Positions 50,501 to 61,262 of a DNA stretch of 64,000 nucleotides are shown here, piece by piece. The position numbers and the translations under genes are program-made. Position 1 is the first letter of the stretch. Every line of letters starts with the position of its first letter. Source of the stretch: Sordaria brevicollis (lineage: Eukaryota > Ascomycota > Sordariomycetes > Sordariales > Sordariaceae); NCBI GenBank assembly GCA_033439795.1, contig JAUTDP010000001.1, forward strand, positions 3,472,001 through 3,536,000. Direction: 5' to 3'. The notes under the pieces are model-generated. The model did not search any database and had not been told where the DNA came from. It worked only from the letters and a program-made list of their open reading frames with translations.

Positions 50501-51480
50501 GTAAAGAAATACTCTTATTATTATTAAAAGTACCGTTAAAGTAGTAAATAATTTAACGAACGTTTATTCTAGTATAAGTTAATAACCTTTCGATAGTAAT
50601 TTTAACCGAATCCTTATAATTACACTAAAATTACTACCTATATACTACATTACTAATAAGGTTATTAACATCGAAAGGGTAATTATATTCGTTTTTTATT
50701 ACTTCGATAAACTATCGATTATCCTTCCCTTTTTTTAATATAACTTTTACTTAATATAAATAATCGAATTTTTTAATCGTAATATTTCTAATCCTATAAC
50801 TACTAGCTTTATAAATCCCGCCGTATATATAATAATAATTAATTTATATAATAACCCCCTCTTCCTCCTTCTTTTTACTCTTTATTTAGGTTATCAATAA
50901 GACGGTAAATCCTTATTATATATAGTAATTTTATAAAGTATTAAAAGTAGTAATCTTATCGTTATATAGAATAAATTTCTATAGGGGAATAACCAATAGG
51001 GGTAATAATGGCGACCGTTATCGGGAAATACGCTCGCTAAACGACTATAGTAATTATATTTTCAACTATTATCTTTATTCTTATTCGTAACGGCTATAAT
51101 AAATAAAAAGGGACTATAATTCCTCGAGTACTGCGGTAATCCGGTCTAGAATAATTACTCAAATTGGAATAAAGGCTATTTTTATTAAGGATTCTAATAA
51201 AATACCGTTAATATAAATTATTATAATCGGTTTTACTAAATTATATCGGGAATTAAAGGTTTATTTACCTAGGCTAAGCGGAAATATATACGTATACGCG
51301 ACTTAGGATAGGAACGCAAAAAAAAATCGAAAATATAACGAATTCGAAAATATTCGATAAAATAACAATAAAAACAACAAGATAATAATACAAATCAATT
51401 ACGTAATAATTATTAAAAATTAGTAATAACTTTATTTAATTATATAATATAATAACGGTCGCTAATAAGGTATATAACGA
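47588..51480. repeat. RIP-mutated repeat region right of the LTR element
   Basis: 3.9 kb of AT-rich RIP sequence. The left part (47590-48940) shows no assignable protein; 48950-50040 holds a MULE transposase relic. An A18 run lies at about 50071-50088. A 25-bp sequence beginning AAATAGATTTAT is present twice near 50120 and 50159 with one C/T difference. RIP character ends near 51480 where GC-balanced DNA resumes. Element ends were not found. Confidence 0.7.
48950..50040 (-). pseudogene. Mutator-like (MULE) transposase relic
   Basis: Minus-strand reading from 50020 to 49720 gives the MULE DDE block in altered form. It has FNIISVNILGKNFNIAFNLS, then EDFE and FNYFKKL, then PNLTVFISDFDKGFKKVII and a Y-x-L-Y-V-stop-Y-I-I-K-N-I block where the family has C-x-W-H-I-x-K-N. 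Farther on, 49160-49040 gives RVINRIESTYRAIKRLFK, matching the family R-V-E-G-x-H-x-x-L-K region near the C-terminal catalytic Glu. Trp and Gln codons are now stops. It is not functional. Confidence 0.75.
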
Positions 51481-52882
51481 CGACGAGGTTGGGCTGCGAT
51501 GTACATACGGTATTCTAGTGGCTGGCGGTGGCTAGCGCGGCTTACTCAGCGTTAAAAGTGGGTATGGTCTATATACACAAGAAAAGTGGTCTATGTATCC
51601 AAGATTTTCGGCATTACATACCTCTTAGGGTCAATGGTTCTAGCCAAGCATCCACCATCTCAACGTCAAAAGTGAGAAGCGATGTTCGCGACAACATCAC
51701 GACTCTGTAGACACTTCGTCTTTTGACCTACAAAACAGCCATTATTTTCATCATACAAAGTCTGGCGTTGAGCCTTCTTCATGAGTACTTGGAGCCTCAC
51801 AACTGTGCCTGAGCATGCTGTGCCCGCCAAAGACAGCGAGCGGACCCTTCATTCCGGTCCAGCAAATCGTGTCTTATCAGCTTATCGGACGTTGGTAGGT
51901 TATATCGACATGAGCTCCTGTCTTCGAAAGTCGTCTGTTCTTTGGTGTCTCTCCGCTCGTCTTCATGTCTTGTGTGAGGCTTTGCTGGGTGCTGTAAAGG
52001 GGTTTTAACGCAGTTACGCAGAACCACCTTGATTTCCCCATTCTCATCTCCTCCACTCGCCCCGAATACATATTGCTCTGACCAGGGCAACATATTCTAC
52101 TACACCACTTACCTCTCTCCGATTGATAGAGACCAGGGAAGTCAGACTGTCTGCTCTTCTTGGGATTTTCCATCAATCAGCATCATCTCGAGCGACTGCC
52201 GCAAGTCATATTTAAATCTCGAGATCATGGCCGGCATATCAATATCACCGGCATCGTCAACACAGCCTGCCGTCGTCGATCGACATGAACCGCAGTCTTA
52301 CTTGTAGTATGCCCCCTCTTCCTCATTCGTCGTTCCGGCTCAGTGTCGACTTCATCCGTCTTGTCCCTTTTTCAATGTCAGCAAAACATGTCGTTGAGTT
52401 GTCCCGGTAATTGGCCCCATGACTGGGCACCGGTTAATGCCAGACGGGACGGCCGTTGATGGTAGCGACAGCCCAACCCGTTCGATCGCTCCTTGAGGCC
52501 GGAACCAATCTACATACAACCATTCTATCAAAATAGATTGCAGACCACAGTGTCGTAATCCGGGGCCCCGCCAATTCCAAGGATCACCGACCTTGCAAGC
52601 CGCTTTATGGGCTATGGACACCGCAGCCTATTCGATCCAAGTGATGTTGGAAACAGGGATATGGTAATATTCATTTATATCTTGCCTTATGACTTATTCG
52701 GGACTTAGGGACGCGGTGCAATTCTACCTCCGTTGATAGAGGCTGCCATTTTCCAAGTATATCCACGGAGAGACTTGTTGAAATGGGTATAAATATGAAG
52801 TCCCAAGAGTGGCCATTCGAGATTGCCTACCAAGCAAGGTGGGAAACCCCGATAAGCACCACACAACTTCAAAAGCTTCACA
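51481..52882 (+). promoter_or_regulatory. Intergenic region and promoter of the AA9 LPMO gene
   Basis: 1.4 kb of normal composition. No gene is recognised in its short open frames. A TATAAATA box sits at 52789-52796, about 90 bp before the LPMO start. A CGG-N5-CCG sequence at 52445-52455 has the form of a zinc-cluster regulator site; this is only a motif match. Confidence 0.45.
52789..52796 (+). promoter_or_regulatory. TATA box of the AA9 LPMO gene
   Basis: TATAAATA, 87 bp upstream of the ATG. The spacing allows a short leader, as is common for highly inducible secreted-enzyme genes. Confidence 0.55.
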
Positions 52883-53756
52883 ATGAAGATCTCGCTGTTA
52901 TCGCTCATCACGTACGGCCTGGCAGTGGAGGCACATGCCATCTTCCAGGTAAGCATAGAAAACGCACCTCCTTTCTGAAGAAGGAAACGTGGGCTAAACC
53001 AGGGACTTAGAAACTCTCGGTCAACGGTAAAGACAATGGTCAGCTCACGGGCATTCGCGCACCGGGGAACAACAACCCCGTTCAAGATGTGAACAGCGGC
53101 AACATGGCATGCGGCGCGTCGGGCAGCAAGTCCCAGACCGTGATAAACGTCGCACCAGGGTAAGCCATCAACTTCCCCTCCTATTTCTGTTTCTTGCATC
53201 GTGATTATTAACCCTCTTTTTGCTTTATAGAGACCGACTCGGTGCTTACTGGGGACACATTGTTGGGGGAGCCCAATTCGCCAATGACCCTGATCATCCG
53301 ATTGCTAAGTCACACAAGGGACCTGTAATCGCATATCTTGCCAAAGTTGACAACGCTGCGAGCGCTAGCTCGACCGGCCAAAAGTGGTTCAAGATCTGGC
53401 AGGATGGCTTTGATACCGGCAGCCGGAAATGGGGTGTCGACAACATGATCCAGAACAACGGCTGGACTTACTTCAACCTGCCCAACTGCATCGCCCCTGG
53501 CCAGTATCTCCTGCGCGTTGAGATTATTGCCTTGCATTCGGCCAAGAACTCGGGCCAGGCCCAGTTCTATCAGTCGTGCGCTCACATCAACGTTTCCGGG
53601 TCTGGCTCCTTCACGCCATCGTCGACCGTGAGCTTCCCAGGTGCCTATAAGTCGAACGACCCGGGCATCTTGATCAACATATACGGCAAGTTGGGCCAAC
53701 CTGACAATGACGGTAAACCGTATACCGTCCCCGGACCGGCACCGATTACGTGCTGA
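52883..53756 (+). CDS. Secreted AA9 lytic polysaccharide monooxygenase (former GH61), 246 residues
   Basis: Three exons: 52883-52948, 53011-53159 and 53231-53756. A 17-residue signal peptide (ending GLAVEA) is followed by His18, which becomes the mature N-terminal His of the copper His-brace. His100 ([13 protein letters not shown]) should be the second brace ligand. His174 (EIIALHSA), Gln183 and axial Tyr185 (QAQFYQSC) complete the AA9 site. Cys56-Cys188 and Cys158-Cys246 probably form the disulfides. There is no CBM1 module. AA9 enzymes are secreted and cleave cellulose oxidatively, using reductant and H2O2 or O2. The C1 or C4 regioselectivity cannot be told. It lies about 1.4 kb from a RIP block. 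Confidence 0.95.
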
Positions 53757-56700
53757 ATGGAGTTTGTTTTCCGGGCTAAACCAATGCGATGGAGTTTCCC
53801 TTCTACACTAGCGTAATTTGGTCGTGGAGGTTTTGTACTGTGAAAGCGAACAGGTGTGGGGGTTGCCTCGGAGAAGGGAAATTCGACGGACGAGGGCGTT
53901 CAGATGGTGTGTTTGAGCATCGAAGCTGGCAGGATTCGGACGGGACTGGCTTCGATATGCCTGTCTGTTGTTGCCATGGAGCGAGAGGTCCTGTATGATA
54001 TTGGGATTACCAAGGAAAGAGAAACCGCTGCATAGCAATCCGCCGTCCACCATACATCCTTAATAAACAGTCAAATGTGTTTGTGTTCCTGACAGAGTCA
54101 ACGTTGAGCGGGTGTCCACATGGTTGTAGGCCGTGGGATGCCGGCAGTTCCTTGAGTTGAGTGCCCTTGGGTGCCATTTTGGCCTCTCTCAGTGGCTGCT
54201 TCCTGACTGCACTCTGCTTCCAAGGTACTTCTCGAAGCCAGCAAGCTGCAGCCAAAAAAGGGGTACCGCATGGAAGGCTCGGAAGGGCCGCATGCTGAAA
54301 AAGCTTGAAGGAACCGCGGCAGCGCGGACATCCACACGAAGGAACGCAGAATGGATTGCTCGGGACATGACTGGACGCATTGCTTTGCATCGTCGCATGG
54401 AGTCATGCATAGGAGCATGCACAGAAGAGGCAAGTTATGGAGTCAACCGGAAATAATCCAGTGCAACACCTGTGGCTCTTTTGTGGCTCTCAGAGCGTAA
54501 ACCACTGAAAGATCACTGGTGGGCAGTGGTGGCTTCCAGCTGTCAGGCCGTCCACAATCGTCACCGCTCGTGGGCACGCTTCGTGGACTCGGGAAGATAA
54601 GCAGAAATCTCGGAGAGCGAGCTGGGTTTGAGCACAGGCTCCCTGGTCTTTAGTCAGGCATCTTCGGATCAAGTTTTGATCCAGGTCAAACCCGACAACA
54701 TTTTCCTTCCAAGTGGGTTTCCCTGACGTTCCTGCGTTCCTGCGTCGTTCCTGGTCCCTTCCTGCCCGCCTGGAGCCACAAATGGTGCGTGCGCGCGCAA
54801 GTTGAAGAAACCACACGAGAAAATGAAACATTCTCTCCAGAGCCCGCAAAAAGCTCAGCGACCATGAAGGTGCGCGGCTGGGGCGTGGAAACGGCAAAAA
54901 CTCAGCGTCCAGTTTGCTCTTCACCGACCGACGGACCATTGAAACACTGTGACCAATGGACAATTACCTGAGTTCGTCGAATGGAGCCAAGATGGCCCCG
55001 AAGATGGAGATGCGACTGGAGCCAAAGTAAAATGACTTGTTCCACTCTCCAGCCTGCTGGTCCGAGCTCGTTGCCGGGGTGCTTAGCTCAAGGCGTCACC
55101 CCACTGCGATATGCTGGTGCTGTTACCACAAAGAAACAGCTCATCACTCAGATCGTGACGCCAGGACAAGTTGTGTGCCTTTCTTCCCCATGCTCTTGGT
55201 GTTTGGTCTCAGCTGTCTCGCTAGTCACGACCTCGGTGGTGATCCCCTCCAACAATTCCCCAGCCGGGGTAAAATAAAGCGAAGGTGATGAAAGGAACGG
55301 TCTCCATCCAAGACCTGATTGCCGAGGCGGGTAAAGTTGGCGTATCATAAAAAACTGTGGTGCTGAATGTGCCTTTTCCCATTTCTTTTGTCCCTCCTCT
55401 TAGCGTTTTTCGACGCTGTCTTGTCAACAATTCCCGCACACAAATGCACTGCATAACCTTTTATCAGGGTCTCCAGACATGCGGTCTGAGTACGATTATT
55501 CAGGGTTCCTCTAGCTATGCACGACTATGCAAAGCCAAACCCTAAAAAGGCCTTTCGTTCCATCGTTGCGCCGCTCCGATGGTTCCCGTTTCCGCCCATA
55601 TGCGGTAGGCAGAACGGTACCTGACGAATTGTGGATTCTTCTCGACCGCCTTGTGTGAGTGGAGGGTCCTACCTGAATGAACGGATGTGGTTGGAGCCGC
55701 GAGTCGTGCTTCGTTCGTGCTTTTGTAAAAAGGTTTTTTTTGTTGCTTTCGTCGCAAATCGCCATGATTGCACGGTGATGCTCGGTCCAAAGTTCTCCAC
55801 CAGGTGACCCTTGCCCTATCTTTTTGCACCTTGCGAGCCTTGGTTCGGCGGGAGGTCGGTGGACAACGGGGCCGTTGGTTGCGTCTCGTTGGCTCGCTGC
55901 TAGGTACAAAGGTACAAACCCGCACCGACACCTACCAAGGTGAGGCTAAGGTAGCGGCTAAGAAGCAGGTACCACCGGCCGGCGGAGCACGACCGACCGG
56001 CATTGTGCGGTGTCCGCAATTGTGTTCGGCAACGAATGCCGCAATGGCACCGCTAGGTCGTGATTGTGGTCGTTGTCGAATGGGACCTGGGCGGAATGAC
56101 GGAGATCGCTGGCCCAGTCAAAGTAGAGGAGTGTCAGGGGGTTGATCTTTTGGCCAAATGGCTCGACAGATGCCGTTGGGAGTGTGGTGGCTGATATCAA
56201 AAATCGCTGTTAGCAAGGCCATATACTCGCAGGGGAGCAAAAACCACAAAGCTAAGGTACGGGACGAAGGGAACCATCAAAAGCTGTCAGCAAAGACAAG
56301 AGCTTTTTGCAGGGAATGGTCAGGGCTGGGGAGGGGAAAAAGTCACGGCACTCCATCGACCATCGGATCGGACTGTGTGGTGGCAGTCTGTGGTGGTGGT
56401 TGGAGTCGGTTGGACTGTGGACTGTTCGAGCGAGCATGGGGTAAAAAACGCGCACTGAGAGTGAGGGATGCCCTGCAAGCCAGGCGAGCCGGGCTTTGAC
56501 GAGTCGAGAAAGGGCAGAAGTGACAACCGTGACAGGCTCTTTCCGCCCATTGTCCCTGCCCGCCTTCCGTTCGGGTGGCCAAGCTTTTCCACTTGGTCAA
56601 CCTCCCACGCCCAGGTATACGCCCACCTCGCCCAGGGCATGGAGAGACCAGAGAGGAGCTCTGGGTACACCCCATCCCAATCGGTCGGCGGCATCGCTCG

Positions 56701-57813
56701 CGCACAAGACGCACCCCCCCGAAAGCAGAAAGGCAGCAGAGATCAAGGAAAAGCTTTTCTTCCCCGTCCTCCCTCGATTCACGGGCTCATTCCTCTCTCT
56801 TTTCCCTTTTTCCACCTCAACCTCACTCGACCTCAATCATCCAGACAGGAGACTTTTTCTCGCCTAGCCCGCTATCCCAACCCTGATCTCCCTGCCGTCG
56901 CTGTGTTGTTCGCCAATTCCTCATATAATTCTCGACCCTACGACCTCTTCATCCCACCTCGTCTCTCCGTTCTCATCAAGCTTGAAGCTTTGCCCTTGCC
57001 GACTCGTTTCAGTTTAGCGAAACGCAAGATCAAATAATACCTATTACACCTCACGAGTTTACTCATCCCGTAAGCCTCCCCGTTCCCTGAGTTCCTGTTT
57101 GTTTCTTCCTCCCATGTCACCACACATCACGCCGTCGCCGTCACCATCTACCTCCCCGATATGATTACCTCTACGTGGACGCCATGTGCGCGATGGCTCT
57201 CTGGGTCGCACATCCTCCCCTCCTCTGTTCCCAAGTCAAGCCAAGCTCCAGATCACCAGCACACAAACCGCCAGCGTGGCCAGCAGCAGCAGAGAACACA
57301 GCATATTTCGGGTTGCGAAGGGAGGGACTTTTTTTGCCCATCACTTTCGGCCGCTCCGGATGTTCGCTATGTAATTTGCTATGGTTACGTTGGATGGAAC
57401 TGGAGCTCTTGTGTGTTCGGCTTGGCTTTGTGGAACAGTAGGAGGGTGGAACATGACGGGTGCCAAGTGCCAAGCTTGCAGGAACATGGCGTTCTTCCCC
57501 AGCGTCATCAGTTTCCAATTGGCAAATTGGTGGCCGATTGGCGAGGTCCACGATCACCGTCCACGCGATATCCACTCTTCTCACCCCCGTTCCTTTCTCC
57601 GGACCTACCGGCCTTTAGTCGGGCTAGTCCACTTTCTCGGCCTATGGGGTCTCCGTCTTCACCGCCTCCAGGCTCGGCAGGCTTTGTCTATCATACCCCA
57701 CTCTTAACCAACCTCCTTCCCGTACACCTCCCGTTCGGGGCATCACCAGTCAGTTGCATTGCTTTCCAGGCACAGGATTGCTAACATTGCCTCGCATGTA
57801 CAGACATCACAAA
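53757..57813. other. Long intergenic region with the probable leader of the small membrane-protein gene
   Basis: About 4 kb with no recognisable protein; the open frames are short and overlap on both strands. Near the right end, a pyrimidine-rich stretch (56750-56990) leads to a possible splice donor GTAAGC at 57070, and a branch GCTAAC with acceptor TACAG lies at about 57780-57803, just before the next gene's ATG. This suggests that the 63-residue gene has a long leader with an intron of about 730 nt. The rest (53757-56700) shows nothing I can name. Confidence 0.4.
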
Positions 57814-58005
57814 ATGCCTGCCATTCAGCGCTCCGTTGTCGTCCGCGACACCCTCAACCTCATTGCCAAGCGCAGCAACTGGGCCGCCCGTGAGCCCGGT
57901 GTCATTGTCGTCTTCTGCATCTGCTTCATCGTCCTTTGCGGCCTCGTCGCTCTGTTCATCCACAAGCAGATCGCCGCCCGCCGGGAGCGCAAGGCCCAGT
58001 TTTAA
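57814..58005 (+). CDS. Small single-pass membrane protein, 63 residues
   Basis: The ATG at 57814 (AAAATGCC) lies about 10 bp after a likely 3' splice site (TACAG, CTAAC branch), so translation probably begins here after leader splicing. The protein starts MPAIQRSVVVRDTLNLIAKR, then has SNWAAREPG, one strongly hydrophobic helix at about residues 29-50 (VIVVFCICFIVLCGLVALFI) and a basic tail HKQIAARRERKAQF. It has no cleavable signal peptide; by the positive-inside rule the tail would face the cytoplasm. Codon use is strongly C-ending, as in highly expressed genes of this group. I do not recognise a named family. Confidence 0.75.
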   Translation: MPAIQRSVVVRDTLNLIAKRSNWAAREPGVIVVFCICFIVLCGLVALFIHKQIAARRERKAQF

Positions 58006-58958
58006 GCTACCTACACAAACTCAACCAGTTTGCTGAACCCACCCCTCTCCTACTTCACGCTAGAACATGTCCGGCCACGATGAAGAGATGAAGAAAGGAT
58101 GAGGATGTTTAATGAAATCGTTATGATTTGGACCCTTGGGAGAGGGGTGGTATGTACGTGGAAATGAAATTTGGGAGGGTTCGTCGGAATGATCGGGTGT
58201 TTTTGGATGGGGAGGTAATCCCTACTACTTTTACTACGGGCTTCCCCATGAGCTTACTCTTGGCTGCAAAAGTGGAAGAAGGGAGTGCTATTTTCAAGGC
58301 GCGGTTGTTTGGAGACTGGAGAGAAGGGTCCCCTCGGATTCGTCATTTCGTTTTCACCGACACACACACCACCATCCACCGATACCGATACTGGTCGTTT
58401 CCCAGCCTTTGCTTGTTGGGCTACAACCTTTTATTACTACTTCCCCCTCGGTATTCGATTCTTTTGCGGTTTAGGAAGGGCATGGGATACTACGGCCAAC
58501 ACGGAAATGGTTAATCTCTTCAAGAGGGCCATTTCTAATCGAACCTTGCGCGGTTCCATGGCGACTTCCCTTTGAACTTGTGGACTGCAGCTTCAAAGAA
58601 CATTGGGATATCGCCATCGCCAAGGTCGGAGCGAGGGAAAGGTGGACGTTTCTGGGGGACCCTGAACGCCTTTCACCACTGCTGCAGCCTACTATAAGCT
58701 CCTTCTATACTTCAGTCATCCCTTAATATTATTGATACCTAGTTTGTCTACCCGTATTGCTGTCGTTTTTGCGTCTCGTGATGTTGTTACTCGGTGTAAG
58801 TCTAAGGCTCATTGCTAGTCATCAGATTTTCGTAAACTACTGTCAATTCGTTATGTTGTGAAGTTGCCATCCGGCATGCCAATGTTGCACCCATTGTTTT
58901 TGACATGGCCGACTTCTACATCTCTACAAGCCCATCTTGAAGATGCTCCGACTCAGGT
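58006..58958. other. Convergent intergenic region
   Basis: 953 bp between the small membrane-protein gene (+) and the end of the dCMP deaminase gene (-). It holds 3' UTR sequence; the open frames at 58128-58514 and 58285-58575 have no recognisable protein features. Confidence 0.45.
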
Positions 58959-60316
58959 TCAAGAGCCAAAGTCGGTTTTCTCCAAGTGTATCAAACCATT
59001 CGCTGGCTGTAGCACACAGAGTTTGACGTTAGCATATCATCGGCCTCCAGCTCCAACTTTGCAGACCATGTAGGTAGGAGGACACAACAGGCATCAACTT
59101 ACCGGAACGAACTGCCTCAATCTCACGCCCGCCTGTCTAAACACCGCGGCCGTCTCACCATCCATACTGTACCCTTGGCTGTACACCACCTCGCTGATCC
59201 CCACCTGCGCAATTTTGATGCTGCATGTCAGGCACGGGCACGTATCGCAGTACAAGACCGCGCCCTCCCTGACCCGTTCCCGCCCGGCCTCCAAGAGCGC
59301 ATTCTCCTCCGCATGCATGCACAAACATGTCGACAGCCCCTGCCCGGAACCCTGGCCCTCGTTGCACCGTCCACACCCGCCCTCGCCGCAGTTGATCAAT
59401 CCCCTTGGCGTGCCGTTATACCCGGTGCTGATAACGCGCTTGTCCCGGACCACGACGCAGCCGACCCGTCGCTTCATGCAATTGGACCGCTGCGCGGCAA
59501 GCGAGGCGAGCGACATGAAGTACGAGTCCCACGACGGCCGGAGACGGTCCGGGTTGAGCAGGTCAAGGTTGCCGAGCGTGGCGTAGAGGTGCGCGAGCGA
59601 GGGCGAGGTGTTGAGCAGTCGCACGGTGGCGCGGGACATGAGTGGTAGCCGACCGGTTTGCGGCAAAAAGAGTTGCGTGTCGTTGAGGTGGGCGAAGGAT
59701 TCAAAGGTTAGAGGCTCTTCTTCTTCTTCTCCCTCGTCGTCGTTGTATTCCGCTGCTTCGAGAGCCGCGCCACCAGCGGAGGAGGATGACTGCTTATTGA
59801 TTCGATGACGTTGCTGGCGCTTTTCCTCGCGCTCACGGAAGCGGCGCCATCGAACGGTGAGGGGGGCGTCGACGCTGATGAGCAAAAAGAAAGGACGGCG
59901 GGTGTACATGTCGAGGATCGCCTCGGTGGGGATGTCGGTCGTTACCCATCGTTCGCGCCAGTGCTTGGTGATGAAATCGAGGAGGTCGTCGGCGGTTGCG
60001 AAGGTGTGGCCTTTTGAGCGGACGGTGGCGGAGATTTGCGAGGATGAGGTGATGTAGGCGGGCAGGAGTTTGCGGACTAGGCCATTGACGCGGTCGTTTG
60101 GGGTCTCGCCACTGACAATGTCATCGATGGTCTTGGTTGTGTGCTCTAGCGAGACTCGTGTGAAGCCATGGTGCTCGACAAGATATTGAGCAATGGTGCT
60201 CTTGCCGGCGCAAATACCTGTTGACAAGGAACGTGTAAGTGACTCAACTAGGTAGGTAGACGATAGAAAGAAGGTATCAGAGGGGTTGACGCACTGCCAC
60301 AGATGCCGATGAACAT
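58959..60316 (-). CDS. dcd1: Deoxycytidylate (dCMP) deaminase with N-terminal P-loop domain, 394 residues
   Basis: Three exons on the minus strand: 60316-60295 (22 nt), 60217-59103 and 59006-58959. The last intron (59007-59102) has GTAAGT, a CTAAC branch and CTACAG. The start MFIGICGSICAGKSTIAQYL forms a P-loop (GxxxxGKS), so the first 190 residues look like a nucleotide-kinase-like domain. The deaminase domain begins near residue 235 (SWDSYFMSLASLAAQRSNC). It has the zinc motif HAE (His309, Glu311) and PCLTC (Cys336, Cys339), plus CGEGGCGRC, as in dCMP deaminases. The enzyme converts dCMP to dUMP for thymidylate synthesis and is allosterically tuned by dCTP/dTTP. If the last intron is retained, the protein ends two residues after FVP. 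It is divergent from atg7. Confidence 0.92.
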
Positions 60317-61262
60317 GGCGAGGGTTTCTGTTCGAAAACTGGTCGTAAAATTGAAAAGAACATCAAATGAGCACCACTACCACATGAATCTGTGACACAA
60401 TCTATAACATATTTACTCTCAACGATTTCCTGATGGGGTCGTTGACCCGACAAGACGCGTCGGGAAGGACTTCAGAGGCGCGTTTAGTGGGTGCGGCCGC
60501 CATGTACAAGGGCACCGAGGATCTGCCGGCGGGGTACTCCCACCCATCATGCATGCTGTGAGTGGGTTGCCGCTTCTACCGCTCCCGTCTTGGCTGCTCT
60601 TGGGTGTTGGTCGGGTGAGCCCTGTGATGAAGAACTGCGGGGCACAGCTGCCTTGCGTGAGCTTCCCTTCTGCGAAAGAGTCACAGCAAGGCCGGCCAAG
60701 ACAAAGACATTCGAAACAACTCAACCTTCCATCGCAAATCAAACCACATATTCACTCAGCGCATTAAAGAAGACGACGGAAACAAAAACTACTAGTCCTA
60801 ACTGCTTACACGGCTTCAACAGTGTCCCTCAAGTTAACTTCTTTGGAACCGTCGTCACCCACCTTGTTCCTATATCGGAGAAGCGGTCCTGAGTGCATAT
60901 TGGCGGCGTATATAGTCCGGTGACAAGGGATCGGGTCATAGGGAACACAGCAGATGACGCAGAACTGCTGACTACCGCCCACGTTCTTGTGAACCCGTCT
61001 TCTTCATCCATACTGCGACTTCATCCGGGGCTGAGAGACTACCTTCGGGGTTGTCGCAAAAAACGTTGTATTAACCAGTTTTCGGCCGTGAACGCTACCC
61101 AAGTCTAGACTGCCCAGCTCTGGCCCTTTTCGACCGCCATTTCTTGGGATAGGATTCGCATATCAGCAACAGCAGGAGATTCATCATCGGATCCATTATC
61201 AGTAGTCTCCATCATCCCAAGTCTTCCAGCGCATGACGGCCAGCTGTGCGCCCATCTCAGCC
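60317..61262. promoter_or_regulatory. Divergent promoter region between dCMP deaminase and atg7
   Basis: 946 bp between two divergent start codons. No TATA box is obvious and no further gene is recognised. An in-frame upstream ATG for atg7 lies at 61233. Confidence 0.45.

Noticed and set aside
53757..57000. Several 60-190 codon open frames on both strands
   Set aside because: They overlap each other, lack conserved motifs and splice logic, and look like chance frames in GC-rich intergenic DNA.
61233..61262. Upstream in-frame ATG as the ATG7 start
   Set aside because: Poor start context, and the added ten residues do not resemble the family's N-terminus; the ATG at 61263 has a strong context. 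It is not excluded.
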